Assembly (NCBI GenBank): GCA_951802425.1 | Contig: OX637800.1 | Span: 2,108,001-2,172,000 of the forward strand | Source of the DNA: Clavaria fumosa | Taxonomy: Eukaryota > Basidiomycota > Agaricomycetes > Agaricales > Clavariaceae | DNA length: 64,000 nt | Direction of reading: 5' to 3' | Shown: one piece after another, positions 30,509 to 42,269 of the stretch | How the letters are laid out: the number at the start of each line of letters is the position of its first letter | Position numbering within the stretch: position 1 is the first letter of the stretch | Made by a program: the position numbers and the translations under genes | Notes under the pieces: model-generated | What the model was told of the DNA's origin: nothing | The model's database searches: none | What the model saw: only the letters and a program-made list of their open reading frames with translations

Positions 30509-31997
30509 TGTTAGGGCCTGTCCCGTCTCGAGAGTAGTGCCAGAGATCGACTTGTTGGTGACCTATGCTGGAAACTTGCTAAGACCAATCAACTGTAGAG
30601 CACAGTCGAGAATGCTCGGTCCCGGAAGGTCGCGAAGACGTCTGAGAAGATGTAAGAGCAAAGGAAGACAAGTATAAAAGAGGAAGACGTCGTTAGGAAG
30701 GTCGCGAAGTCAGTAGACGAAGTGTAAAGGAGGAAATTGACGAGGAGGGAGGAAATGGGTGACGCTGAGAGGGTCGCGAAGTCGACCAATGAAGCGTGAA
30801 GAAAGAAATAGACAAGGTGGGAGAAAGTGACAACACTGAGAAGGTCGCGAGGTCGACCAACGAAGCGTAGAGAAGAGGAAGAAGACGAGGTGAAAGAGAT
30901 AGACAATGTTAGAAAAGTCGCGGTGGTCGCGACGGTGTCGAGGAATGTGTCGGTGAAGGCGATGACTTTGCCAACCGACGGGTGAACCTGTAGGGTTCTA
31001 AGATCAGTACCAAGACGAATAATAGAGAATACTTGGATTGCGCGAGTTGTACGAGCGCAGAGGGCGAGTTAGAACAGACTAGAGTGTGTCTTGGCGGTCT
31101 TGTGGTCACCAAGAGAGACAAGACCTATCAATCATGATGGTTCCAAGCTCAAAGGGCGTACTAGCCTCAAGCTTAAACCAATGTGTGTCAATATCAAGTC
31201 TGGAGTACCATAAGTACATGCGAGACCTTATATATGTACGTAGAGAGAGTATAACGAAAAAGGGAAAGTACAGAGGTCGCCAGGCGACAAGACTATGGTA
31301 GTACGGGGTATGTTTAGTCGTAAAGTGACTAGGTGCGTGTTCTACTAAGGTCGCGAGGGGTTAGGTATGCATAGGTAAGGTCGTGAAGATGACCTGTCAC
31401 GGGTCGCGACCTAGTTAAATAAGTATATATGTCGCTATAACTACGGAGGGATTCTCGGATCATAAGTAACATAATTATAGACGACTGAGGAGAAGAAGGG
31501 ACGCATATTTGAAGTGTTCATACAGCTGACCGTTGGTGGCGCGTTTGAGTGTTAAGGTCGCGAGGTCATAAGAGCGATCACGTGGGTGACGCTAGTGACG
31601 CAGGTGACCTACGGGCGGGTAGTCACATGGGTAACACTGGTAACGCAAGTAACGGTCGTAACGCTGGTAATGTATTGGCGCCGGTAGTGGTAGCGCCGGG
31701 GGTGCCGCACGGCAAGTCACGTGCTGGTGGTAGTAGATGCGTATCGGTGTGTCACGCATAGGATTGGTGGGCCCGGGTGAAGTATGTGCATAGGATGAAG
31801 TACTAGGAAGCGTTGCGAGTACAGCATGGTGGTCGCGAGTGTTGTGTGAGCGCGGGGGAGGTTGGAGAGGCTTCCGGAAGGAGACAGCGGGTCCCGGAAG
31901 TGTGTAGAGGGACTCGCAAGGTTGTAGAGGGTCGTCGAGAAGCTCGTGGATGTGGGTGAAGTCGGCTTGGGCAAGGAAAAATGAATGGGTCCTGACA
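30509..31997 (-). repeat. D1 3' LTR
   Basis: 1489 bp, equal in length to its partner. On the minus strand it starts TGTCAGGACCC and ends GGCCCTAACA. A TATATAAGG box lies near 31229-31237 on the minus strand. Differences from the partner are mostly C/T or G/A at CpG. Confidence 0.95.
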
Positions 31998-32010
31998 TTA
32001 CCCCCCCTTC
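31998..32010 (-). promoter_or_regulatory. Polypurine tract of D1
   Basis: On the minus strand AAGGGGGGGTAA directly precedes the 3' LTR start at 31997. It fixes the element's orientation. Confidence 0.8.
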
Positions 32011-32113
32011 AAGCCTCGAGCCCTGCGAGAGTGGAGATCACGTGATGATTAGTCAGCGTGATGTTTGTTGATCAGGTCACGACACCCGAAAATTTTCTCT
32101 AAGTCCAACCACC

Positions 32114-34197
32114 ATGGTCTCCGCTTTTATCAAACAACACGAAACCGAAACCAACAAGGACGAGAATGAGGTTGTGCGCGAAATGCGCATTTTCGACGCA
32201 ACGGAACCTGGGATCAACTTGGGGATCCTAGAAGATGCGCTGACCCATCAAAAGGTTGAACAGGTGCGATGTGCGCCGTTCCCGAGAGGAGGTCGCGAAG
32301 CGCGAAAATAAGAACAAGGTTGCGAGTCCCAACAAGGCGAGGGACAACGTCGCAGGCCCTAGCGGGTCAATGGAGAACGTTGTGGGCCCTAGCGGAGTAA
32401 GGGGCGAAGTCGCGGGCGGAGCTGACCCGTTGCCCGCAGACTTCCTGAGGGCATGGAAGAAAATTGGGTCAGCGAGGGAGAATAAGGAATGGAACGAGAG
32501 GGAGCGAGAGGTGTGTAGCAGTATTTCTCGTTTCCATTTGTTTTCTAATTGTTGTGTTGAAGGATTGCGACAATTGCGTCGCAAAGGGCCGACAGTGTGA
32601 GCGCAGCACTGCCAGCAAGTGTCGTCAGTGCGCAGAAGACCACGGAAAGTGCTCGTTGGTTCAAGAATTCCGTTGATGGCTTGTCAAAAATGAATACGGA
32701 TGGGACGACGTGCGAGTCGACGAGGCGCTGAAACGCGCCGAGGGATCGGAAACGATGGGTATGGCGACACCCAAGGTCGTGAGTCGAGTGGGGGGAAAGC
32801 TCCCCATCCTTCCGGTTCCGGAAACCCCTACGCGAGTAGGGCGTGGAAAACGAACGAGGGCAAGGTCGCGGTCGCCAACGCCGGGTCCTTCGACATCGAG
32901 GAGGCGAGTCGCAGACATACCAGAAACAGAGACAGAGGTGGAGGAAGACGTGCCGGTGCGACTGACGAACGTTGCGAAGGTTCGTGTGGAGAAGGCGCGG
33001 ATTCTGGCAACCCCGGGAGAGAAGGGGCGGCTGCTTCGGAGGGTGATGGACTGTGAGGAAGAAGTGAAGATCCTTCAAGGGCGGTTGGATGTAAGGGCGA
33101 CGAAGGAGCGCTGGCTGGAGGGGAGGTTGAAGAAAAGCGAGGAGGAGGTGAAGCGATTGAAGGCGGTTGCGACGACGGTGCAAATGAAGGTGGCGACATC
33201 ATCACATGAGTCCGGAACGAGAGAGGAGGTGGAAAGGGAACTCGCGACGTTGAGACAGCAGGTCGCGGAGCCCTCGAAGAAGACGTTGTGGGTGGAGAAG
33301 TCCGACAAGGAAGTGGAGTTGGAAAGAGAGTTGGCGGCGGTAAAACGCGAGTTGGAGGAGGCGCGGAAAAGCGCAAAAGGTGAGTTTTCTTTATGCTCAG
33401 AAACTTTTTTACTGAACTTGCGCGTCTGTAGGAAAAAGCAGAGAGGTCCAGGAAGTGCGAGTGGATTCGCTGAAGGCATCCGCATCCAGGGGGTTGGATG
33501 TGAAGGTCGCGGAGTTGACGGCGCAGAAGGAGGAGGTGGAGAAAGATTTTGAGGCTCTCCATGGGGAGTGGGAAGGTAAGTAATTGTTTAGTTTTACCAC
33601 GTTATAAACTGATTTCCTTTGTTTACTCAGACCAGGAAACCAAGTTGAGGGAGGCGCGCCACGAGGTGAAGGAATTGGAGAAGGAGAAAGAGGGTAAGTC
33701 AATGGTCGCAAGTATAAAATGACTTAATTCAGCGTTTTATAGTATTAGTCGCGACTGTGGAGAGGATGGAGGAGGAGTTGTCGGTGTCGAGGGAGCAGTC
33801 GCAAGGTAAGTGGTCGCAAGTTTCGTATTCTTAACGATAAGCTAACGGTTTGTTTCTAGAATTATGTGACCAATGCGGGAGTATGGTTGGTGAGCTCCGC
33901 GAGGCTCGCTTTCGAGGACGGCGAGGCCTCAAGACGGTCTTCTTCGCCTACGAAGACCTCTTGATGAAGTCGCCGAAAGAACTCCCGTCGTGGGTAGAGC
34001 AATGGGCAGAGCAGGAGCAATGTCGCGTGAGGAGGGAGCTGTTGGATATTCCAAGGGTGGACAATTGGGGTTTTGAGTTGAAGGCCCCCGAGGCTGGAGA
34101 GGAGGAGAAGGGGGAAAAGGAAAAAGTCGCGAGTGTGGAAGGCAGGGAAGGAGCAGAAGGGTCGCGAAAGGGGAAGGAAAAAGCTCGCGACCAGTAG
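32114..34197 (+). CDS. Antisense five-intron gene in D1, Zn2Cys6-like and coiled coil
   Basis: It lies on the strand opposite gag-pol, between the chromodomain end (34296) and the 3' LTR. The ATG at 32114 has a good context (CCACCATGG), 117 bp from the LTR. Introns are 32511-32562, 33380-33431, 33576-33630, 33694-33742 and 33806-33859. They are 49-55 nt, begin GTGTGT, GTGAGT or GTAAG, and end AG with phases that agree. Exon 2 opens with Cys-x2-Cys-x6-Cys-x7-Cys-x2-Cys-x6-Cys (32566-32652), the spacing of fungal Zn2Cys6 clusters. A basic Ser/Arg stretch (SRSPTPGPSTSRRR) and a coiled coil of about 200 residues follow. The C-terminus is charged. Full length is about 600 residues. Lesions are a frame change near 32255-32280 and an in-frame TGA at 32674. 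Function is unknown; DNA or RNA binding is inferred. Confidence 0.75.
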
Positions 34198-34295
34198 ATA
34201 AAAGTTTTCTTGTTGTATTTTTATTGCGTATATATGAATTGCTGTGAAGTCCGAAGTGAGAAAGTGAAGAAAAAACGAGAAAGAGGTGAGGAAAT

Positions 34296-37200
34296 TTATT
34301 GAGTTGCACGAGTTGCGCGAGGTTTTTCCGGGTAGGTCGCATGGAAGTCCTGGAGGAGTTCCTTCGATCCGGAAAGTGACTCTATTGGTTCCCAGGTGTC
34401 GTCCTCGGGTCCATAACCTTCCCAACGTACGAGGTAGAGCACTTTCCTACCCCTCCTTCGAGAATCTAGTATGTCGGCGACTTCATAATGTTGTTCGCCG
34501 TCGACTTCGATAGGGGGCGGGGGTTGCTGTTGCCGCTGGGGGAAAGCGTCGTCGTAGACCTTCTTGAGTAACGAAACGTGGAAAACGTCGTGAATTTCTC
34601 GCATCGATTTCAGTAACTGGAGACGATATGCGTGAGTTGAAACTTTTGCGAGTATGGGGAAAGGTCCGGCTCGTTTTGAGTCCAGTTTCTTCATTGGTCT
34701 CTTCATCTTCACATTCCGCAAATCTAACCACACTCTTGTTCCTTCCTTCCAATCCGGCGTGGTCTCTCTCTTCGGGTCCGCAAAGCGCGAGTAGGCCTCG
34801 TTCGCGACCTTGAGTTGGTCTCGTAGATGCTGGTGAAGCGTCCTGAGATCGGTCGCGACCATATGAGCTTTGTGCGTGGGTACGTCGTCGAGAGAAATCG
34901 TGAGTCTAGGGTGGTATCCCTTGTTCGCGAAGAACGGGGAGACACCAGTCGTGCTATGAGGGGTGTTATTGTATACGAACTCAGCGAGCGGGAGTTGGTA
35001 ATTCCAGTCGTCTTGCTGGTAGTTCGTATATATTCGGATATATTGCTCTAGAACCTGGTTGACTCGTTCTGTTTGTCCGTCGGTCTCAGGGTGGTAAGCT
35101 GTGGAGAGATTTGAAGTAATATCCAAAGCTTGGCATAACGAAGACCAAAACTTAGAAACAAATAATCTTCCTCTATCCGACACTATATCCGCGGGTAGCC
35201 CATGCTTTGAAAAGACGTGGGTGACGAAATGCTGGGCTAATTCTTTTGCGGTGTCGGTAGTATTGGCAGAGATAAAAATCACTTGTTTCGTAAGTCGACA
35301 GACAACGACGAGGATCGAGTCAAAGGTCGCGGAGAGAGGGAGGGCTTCGATATGGTCCATCGAAATCGAAGACCAAGGTCGCTCGCCTATGGGCAAGGGC
35401 TTGAGGAGTCCATAGGGTTTGTGCCGGACGGGTTTTGCCCTTGTGCAGCAGGTGTGACAACCACGGACATAGGTGGTTACGTCCTTTCGGAGTCCTGGCC
35501 AGAAAAACAACCTGTTTATTAGCTGGGTTGTCTTCCTTATACCTGGATGTCCTCGTAGTTTATGGTCATGATTGGAGCATAAGATGTCAAATCGGAGGGA
35601 GTCGTGATCGGGGACGTATATTTTACTGTTACGAAGTAGTAGTGAGCCATCGGGCGAGAGTGAGAACGCCTTGTTGCGACCTTGTGAAGCGCCCTGTGTT
35701 TTCTTGGAGAAATAGGAGTCATGAGGGGCGTGTCAAATTCGCGAAATCAGGGCTTCTTCATTGAGAATGACGGCTGCTCGAAGTAGTTCCGGCGGTATCG
35801 CGACCTTGTTGTTTTGTGCATTAGTCGCGGGTTGGTCGGACTTCTTTGGGTAGACGTCGGGTCGTCGCGTGAGGGCATCTGGCTTCGCGCCTAGCTTTCC
35901 TGCTCGATAATGAATTACATAGTCGAAACTGGAAAGGTACTCTGCCCAGCGGGCTTGTCGACGGCTGAGTTGCTTCGTGGTGGTGAAATAACGTAAGTTA
36001 TTGTGATCTGAAAAGACCTGAATTTGGTATCGCGTGCCTTCGAGGTACGCTCTCCATTGCTTGAACGCATCGTGTATCGCGAGGAGCTCTTTGTCGTAAA
36101 TGTCGTAGTTGAGCTCTGCGGCGATCATTGTACGTGCGTGGAAAGCGATGGGACGTAGCTCGTTAGTTGCGGGATCGGTTTGAGAGAGAATGGCCGCTAT
36201 TGCGTAGTCGGAAGTGTCGCATTCGAGGGTAATGGGGTGATCGGGGTCGTAATGCCAGAGGACGGGAGCTTCGGTAAAGGCTTGTTTGAGGATATCGAAG
36301 ACTTCTTGACATCGTGTGCTCCACTTCCAAGGCGTATCCTTGCGGAGGAGTCGCGTAAGTGGAATGACGATGCCGGAATAGTTATCTATGAATCTTCGGT
36401 AGAAATTAGCAAAGCCTAAAAAGCTCTGAAGGTCGCGGATCTTCGTGGGTACGGGCCAACTTAGAATGGCCTGTATTTTTGAAGGATCCATGGCAATTCC
36501 GTCGGGGGACACTATAACTCCAAGGTATTCGACCGCCGTGGTGTGGAAATCACACTTCTCGGGTCGCGCGTGTAAGTCTGCCTTGCGTAGACATCGTAGA
36601 ACCTCTCAGACGTGGTCGCGATGCTGTTCGAGGTTATCCGAGTAGATTAAGATGTCATCGAGGTAGACTACTACGTTGACGTCGACCAGATCGTGAAAGA
36701 TATCGTTCATAAGGTGCTGAAAGGTCACGGGTGTGTTCGTGAGTCCAAACGGCATGACAAGATATTCGAACGCACCGTAGCGAGTGCGGAACGCAGTTTT
36801 CCACTCGTCTCCTTCAGCTATCCTCATGTTGTTATACCCAACACGGAGGTTGATCTTCGAGTAGATTTTGGCTGAGCACAATTGGTCGACAAGGGTCCCA
36901 ATTCGAGGAATGGGGTAGCGATTTTTGCGGGTGATCTTGTTGAGACCTCGATAGTCGACGCAGAGGCGAAGGCTTCCATCTTTCTTCTTCGCAAAGAGTA
37001 CCGGTGCACCTGCGGGGGATTTCGACGGCCGAATGAAGCCTTTGTCCAACATGTCGTCCAAATAATCTTTTAACGTCTTTAACTCCACTTCTGACATGTT
37101 GTACAGCTTCCCGTGAGGAGGTGTTTCGCCTTCCTCAAGTTCAATTCGGTGGTCGTAGTCGCGGTGCGGAGGTAATTCCTGGGCTAGATCTTCAGAAAAG

Positions 37201-37850
37201 ACGTCCAGGAAGTCGTGATACTCGTGCGGGACTGTTTCTTCGGGTTTCGGAGGGGGTTGAGTGGTCGCGGAACTCGCGAGTATGGATTCGTCGTCGTGGG
37301 GGTTGTTCGCGGGTTGGAAGTATAGGAGACCTATAAATTCTCCTTGTTGCTCCAAGCAGCGAAGCGTGGTGGCCTTGACCAATTGAACTCGCAGGGGTTT
37401 AGAGGGTTTCAGTGCCGAGTTCACGAGGTCAGGGGGAGGTTTACTTGGGGGTTTCGCATCCAGAAGAGTGAGGGGGATGGTCGCGGAGCAGGCTGTCTGT
37501 CCGAAACTAAAAGTGAGGTTGGTCCAATCGATCCTAGGGTTCCAGGTTCGCAACCAATCGAGCCCTAGAACCACAGGAGTGAGAGGATGAGTTTTAGTGA
37601 TGAGGAACTTAATGGGTTGGATAGTATCGTCGGGGAATTTCGTATTAGCGTGGACGTAGTGGGTTATATTGGAGCTGGAGGAACTTCCGTCGAAGTATTG
37701 AAGCGGTAGAGGTTGCGGAAGTGGCATTAGGAGGTTTGGACGGGAGTTCGCGAGGGTGAAATCGATGAAATTCATTGATGCGCTGCAATCAACGAGAGTA
37801 TTTAAGGGAATCGAGCTGAAATCTGGTATTTGTGTCTTTATGAGGAAGGA
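34296..37850 (-). pseudogene. pol: D1 Pol polyprotein with two premature stops
   Basis: One minus-strand frame covers protease (VDCSAS near 37785), RT ([19 protein letters not shown] near 36660), RNase H (ECDTSDYAIAAIL), then the integrase finger HDHKLRGHPG...RGCHTC. The integrase core follows (SMDHIEALP, VSDRGRLFV, GQTERVNQVLEQ), and then the chromodomain (YEVADILDSRRRGRKVLYLV to DDTWEPIESL). The only breaks are TGA at 36606-36608 and 35733-35735; both are CGA in copy D2. The protease motif has Ser where D2 has Gly, which may disable it. The start of the frame is uncertain; it is open from about 37850. Confidence 0.93.
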
Positions 37851-37957
37851 TTGGGAAGACTGGGAAGCAATGGGAGTATTAGAAAGGTCGCGAGGAAATT
37901 GAGGGGAAGAGGAACTAGTCGCGGCCCGCGCGAGTATGGGGGTTGGATCGTCGCGAC

Positions 37958-39961
37958 TCAGAGTTCCCCCGGAAGCTCCTGAGTCGCTTCCTTGTTTAAC
38001 TCTTCGTGCGGGTCATCCACATCCTCTTCTACCTCTTCCTCAACTTCGTACTCTTCCTGGATCTCTTCATCTCCTTCCTCTAGCGTGAAGACGGCTCGTC
38101 CGGCTAATCGTCGATCGGGGCATGCAACGCTGTAATGTCCTGGCTTTCCACATCTCAAACAAAGGTTTCCCTGATGACGACATTCTCGTTCCTCATCGCT
38201 GAGGGGGACGTAGGGCGGATTCGGATTCGGATTCGGCTGACGGGGCGGATTAGCGGGTCGCGGCAAAGTCGCGGGATTCCCTGCGGCTGGTCGGGGCACC
38301 ATAGGATTATTGCCAGCGGTTGGATAAGGTCGCGACGTCGTCTGGTAGTTGCGATTTCCGCCTTGTTGAGCCAAGGGGCGATTTCCACCTTGTTGAACAG
38401 GGGGATGGGGAGCAGGAGGGTTAGCGCGGAATTGAGTTCGGCGAGTCTCACTCTCATATTCCCAGTGTCTCTGGTCAATCTGCATGGCTAAATTGCGAAG
38501 TTCCTGATACGTCGTAGGTCGCGGAATGACTTTCATGGCCTCTTTAATACGCGTGGACATCGAGCGGTAGAGTTCTGATTGCAAGGCAGCCGAATTCCAG
38601 TTGGATTCGAAAGTGAAGGACTCGAAACGGATGATGTGGTTTGAAAACCGTTCGTTTTCGCCCATCTGCAACAAGCGAAGGTTCTGGTCAGCTTCAATCT
38701 GCGTGTTGACCACCCCAAACATCCCTCCAAACTCGCGGATGAATCCTTCCCAGGAATGTAGAGCTGGGTGTTCGGCATTGAATTGAAGGAGGGAGGTGTA
38801 GTGGCTCTGCGCGGTGTCCGTGAGGTAAGAGGCGGCGAAAGTAACCCTCTCGTGATCTCCTTGGAAGGTTACGGGCTTGGCGAAGAAAGTCATTAGGCAT
38901 TCCGTGACGAAAGGTTTCCACTTGCGTCGGTCACGACCATTGAACGGTTCGGGACGTCTGGTGTCGAGCTTGGATTCTCGAGCGAAGGCGTCTCGGGCTG
39001 ATGGTCCTTCGGAGGGAGGGGCCTGGTAATAGTAGTGGTGATGGTGGGTTCCAGGTGCCTCATCTCGAAGCGCAGCGGCGGGGTGTGGGGGCATAGGGGG
39101 GACCGGAGGGACCTGCGGAGCTTCAGTCTGTGATGGAGGGCGAGATGCTGGTCGCGTCTCCATCTGGAGTACTGGTCGCGCTTCCGGTTGTGGAATGCGG
39201 AAGGGCTTGACTGGAATCTCGAGGCGAGGGGCAGGTTGAAGCGTTGCTTCGGTCCCTATAGGGTCGCGAGGGAACGCCCTACTCGGAGTAGTGGCTGGCT
39301 GCGTCCATGTAGGCCAGCTACTGCGAGGGGCGGTGTACCTTGGGATCCTGGAGACAATGGCTGGTCGCTCATCGGGCGCGGCAGGATTCACGAAATTCTG
39401 AAGAGATTGAGCCGCGACCTGGAAAAGCGGGGCCATATCCCAGGGTCCTCTGGTGGGTTGAGCCTGTCTTGGAGGTCGCGAGGGGGTATCCAGGTCGGGA
39501 GGAGTCGGAACTCTGCGGTCGGTAGTCCCTGGATACTGACGCTGACTCTCGTATAACCGGTTCTGTGGGTTAGCTCGGAATCCATCCGTTAATCGTACCA
39601 ATGCCTCGTAGAGATTTGTCGTCTCAATGAGATACGCTAATTCTTCATTGAGAGTTCCGGTTTCGTATTGGCGGCGAGTATTGTTGAGAATTCGGTAAGT
39701 GCGGTGGCGAGGGCAGTCGAAGCGCGGGTAGCCGAGTTGTTCCACGAGGGTCTCGGCTTCTTTGCGCAGGGACGAGGCGTGGCTAGGTGCGATTTGGGCG
39801 GGTTCTTCGGGCTGTGATTGAATGACGGATGCGGGTCGCTCTTGAACGGTGGTAGGCGGCTCGTGAGTAGTCTCCAAGATCATTGGAGTGATCGCGCAGC
39901 TACCTGTGCGTGTCTGGAAGTGATGAGTGGTTGGTTGGGGAGGAGTGTGACTGGAAGACAT
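37958..39961 (-). CDS. gag: D1 Gag
   Basis: An intact ORF of 667 residues, ATG at 39961, about 57 bp inside the 5' LTR. The order is a Pro/Thr-rich start, a helical segment ([20 protein letters not shown]) and a Pro-rich linker. The capsid domain follows ([59 protein letters not shown]). Next comes a Gln/Pro/Asn-rich linker, a CCHC knuckle [14 protein letters not shown] and a strongly acidic C-terminus. It is long for gypsy Gag because of the N-terminal extension. It forms the particle and binds the RNA. Pol lies downstream in a separate frame after about 110 bp. Confidence 0.93.
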   Translation of the reverse strand: MSSSHTPPQPTTHHFQTRTGSCAITPMILETTHEPPTTVQERPASVIQSQPEEPAQIAPSHASSLRKEAETLVEQLGYPRFDCPRHRTYRILNNTRRQYETGTLNEELAYLIETTNLYEALVRLTDGFRANPQNRLYESQRQYPGTTDRRVPTPPDLDTPSRPPRQAQPTRGPWDMAPLFQVAAQSLQNFVNPAAPDERPAIVSRIPRYTAPRSSWPTWTQPATTPSRAFPRDPIGTEATLQPAPRLEIPVKPFRIPQPEARPVLQMETRPASRPPSQTEAPQVPPVPPMPPHPAAALRDEAPGTHHHHYYYQAPPSEGPSARDAFARESKLDTRRPEPFNGRDRRKWKPFVTECLMTFFAKPVTFQGDHERVTFAASYLTDTAQSHYTSLLQFNAEHPALHSWEGFIREFGGMFGVVNTQIEADQNLRLLQMGENERFSNHIIRFESFTFESNWNSAALQSELYRSMSTRIKEAMKVIPRPTTYQELRNLAMQIDQRHWEYESETRRTQFRANPPAPHPPVQQGGNRPLAQQGGNRNYQTTSRPYPTAGNNPMVPRPAAGNPATLPRPANPPRQPNPNPNPPYVPLSDEERECRHQGNLCLRCGKPGHYSVACPDRRLAGRAVFTLEEGDEEIQEEYEVEEEVEEDVDDPHEELNKEATQELPGEL

Positions 39962-40017
39962 AATGGTTTGTGTTATCCGGGTGTTGAGTGGTGGGGCGAG
40001 GGGGAGACTTGATATTA

Positions 40018-41506
40018 TGTTAGGGCCTGTCCCGTCTCGAGAGTAGTGCCGGAGATCGACTTGTTGGTGACCTATGCTGGAAACTCGCTAAGACCAATCA
40101 ACTGTAGAGCACAGTCGAGAATGCTCGGTCCCGGAAGGTCGCGAAGACGTCTGAGAAGATGTAAGAGCAAAGGAAGACAAGTATAAAAGAGGAAGACGTC
40201 GTTAGGAAGGTCGCGAAGTCGGTAGACGAAGTGTAAAGGAGGAAATTGACGAGGAGGGAGGAAATGGGTGACGCTGAGAGGGTTGCGAAGTCGACCAATG
40301 AAGCGTGAAGAAAGAAATAGACAAGGTGGGAGAAAGTGACAACACTGAGAAGGTCGCGAGGTCGACCAACGAAGCGTAGAGAAGAGGAAGAAGACGAGGT
40401 GAAAGAGATAGACAATGTTAGAAAAGTCGCGGTGGTCGCGACGGTGTCGAGGAATGTGTCGGTGAAGGCGATGACTTTGCCAACCGACGGGTGAACCTGT
40501 AGGGTTCTAAGATCAGTACCAAGACGAATAATAGAGAATACTTGGATCGCGCGAGTTGTACGAGCGCAGAGGGCGAGTTAGAACAGACTAGAGTGTGTCT
40601 TGGCGGTCTTGTGGTCACCAAGAGAGACAAGACCTATCAATCATGATGGTTCCAAGCTCAAAGGGCGTACTAGCCTCAAGCTTAAACCAATGTGTGTCAA
40701 TATCAAGTCTGGAGTACCATAAGTACATGCGAGACCTTATATACGTACGTAGAGAGAGTATAACGAAAAAGGGAAAGTACAGAGGTCGCCAGGCGACAAG
40801 ACTATGGTAGTACGGGGTATGTTTAGTCGTAAAGTGACTAGGTGCGTGTTCTACTAAGGTCGCGAGGGGTTAGGTATGCATAGGTAAGGTCGCGAAGATG
40901 ACCTGTCACGGGTCGCGACCTAGTTAAATAAGTATATACGTTGCTATAACTACGGAGGGATTCTCGGATCATAAGTAACGTAATTATAGACGACTGAGGA
41001 GAAGAAGGGACGCATATTTGAAGTGTTCATACAGTTGACCGTTGGTGGCGCGTTTGAGTGTTAAGGTTGCGAGGTCATAAGAGCGATCACATGGGTGACG
41101 CTAGTGATGCAGGTGACCTACGGGCGGGTAGTCACGTGGGTAACACTGGTAACGCAAGTAACGGTCGTAATGCTGGTAACGTATTGGTGCCGGTAGTGGT
41201 AGTGCCGGGGGTGCCGCGCGGCAAGTCACGTGCTGGTGGTAGTAGATGCGTATCGGTGTGTCACGCATAGGATTGGTGGGCCTGGGTGAAGTATGCGCAT
41301 AGGATGAAGTACTAGGAAGCGTCGCGAGTACAGCATGGTGGTTGCAAGTGTCGTGTGAGTGCGGGGGAGGTTGGAGAGGCTTCCGGAAGGAGACAGCGGG
41401 TCCCGGAAGTGTGTAGAGGGACTCGCGAGGTTGTAGAGGGTCGTCGAGAAGCTCGTGGATGTGGGTGAAGTCGGCTTGGGCAAGGAAAAATGAATGGGTC
41501 CTGACA
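40018..41506 (-). repeat. D1 5' LTR
   Basis: 1489 bp. It would drive the genomic transcript on the minus strand from the TATATAAGG box at about 40738-40746. It is almost identical to 30509-31997. Confidence 0.95.
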
Positions 41507-41845
41507 TCGCGGTTTGTTCTGCCCAGGAGAATGTTTGGCTGAGGATTACCCCAAGGAACTTGGTGCTACTCGATGGTTGAATCATGTGGTCTCCAATGGT
41601 TATCGCTCTGTGGGGTTCTGGTTGTTGTCTGTGTGGCTGCATTGGTTTGGGCACCTGTCGATGAGAGAAGCCTATTGGCGCGCATTTCGAGATCTCTACC
41701 TTGCAGTTGTGTGACTTGGCCCAGTCTAAGAACCCTCCCAGTTTCTCCATGATGGCTTTGAGTGCACAGTTGGCTTCGTCAAAGGTCTCACCTCTTGCTA
41801 GGAACACCTGGTCGTCAATGAACCCGCTGGCAGTCTGTGTGTTGG
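41507..41845 (-). pseudogene. LINE reverse transcriptase fragment
   Basis: On the minus strand GFIDDQVFLARGETFDEANC contains the catalytic FxDD motif of non-LTR RTs. AIMEKLGGFLDWAKSHNCKV and STKFLGVILSQTFSWAEQTA (RT end) follow. The segment continues from 48889 across element B and is cut on its other side by D1. About 180-200 residues of RT (fingers and first palm motifs) are missing at the junction, so the LINE was internally deleted before element B arrived or during its arrival. Confidence 0.85.
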
Positions 41846-42216
41846 TGTAACAATTTCACATGTACGCTCCCCCTAACCGCACGACCCTCTGCTCCATGCC
41901 GTCACCGCCACCCTTGTACCTAACCATGCGGACTCCTCCCCACCCCATTCACATCCCATGCGGACTCCTCCCCACCCCTTTCACATCCCATGCGGTGCCA
42001 CCTCGCCCTTCCCTCGTACACCCCTCATGCCCACATGCTGCACCCTCTTTATCCTCGCCTATGCCCTGTACCCTATGTAGTATAAGTACAGGCCTTTTCT
42101 CTGTAGGTAACTCCTTAGGTCGTTACCTCTCCTCCAATATCAGTCTCCTGCTCCCATTCGGCTGAGCTCCTCTAAGCTTCCTCGAATATACCGGAGTCAG
42201 CAACTACTTTGTGACA
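41846..42216 (+). repeat. Element B 5' LTR
   Basis: 371 bp, TGTAACAATTTCACA to TTTGTGACA. A TATA-like AGTATAAGTACAGG lies at 42079-42092. It differs from the 3' LTR at exactly seven positions. Confidence 0.95.
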
Positions 42217-42269
42217 AGTAACGACCTCCACCCCTGCCTACCTCCTCATGGACCTAGGTACCCCACCCC

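Larger units (their letters stand above)
30509..41506 (-). mobile_element. Element D1: 11-kb Ty3/gypsy chromodomain element
   Basis: Two 1489-bp LTRs flank gag, pol and an antisense spliced gene. The target duplication is TCGTG (30504-30508) against TCGCG (41507-41511); the single mismatch is a CpG transition. It is inserted in the LINE ORF2. Gag is open, and pol has only two premature stops, both CGA to TGA when compared with copy D2. It is the best-preserved element in the window and probably the youngest of the D family here. Confidence 0.95.

Noticed and set aside
32545..33562. Minus-strand ORFs opposite the D1 antisense gene, as a further D1 sense gene
   Set aside because: They are Pro/Ser/Leu-rich shadows of a Glu/Lys/Arg-rich coiled coil, without motifs.
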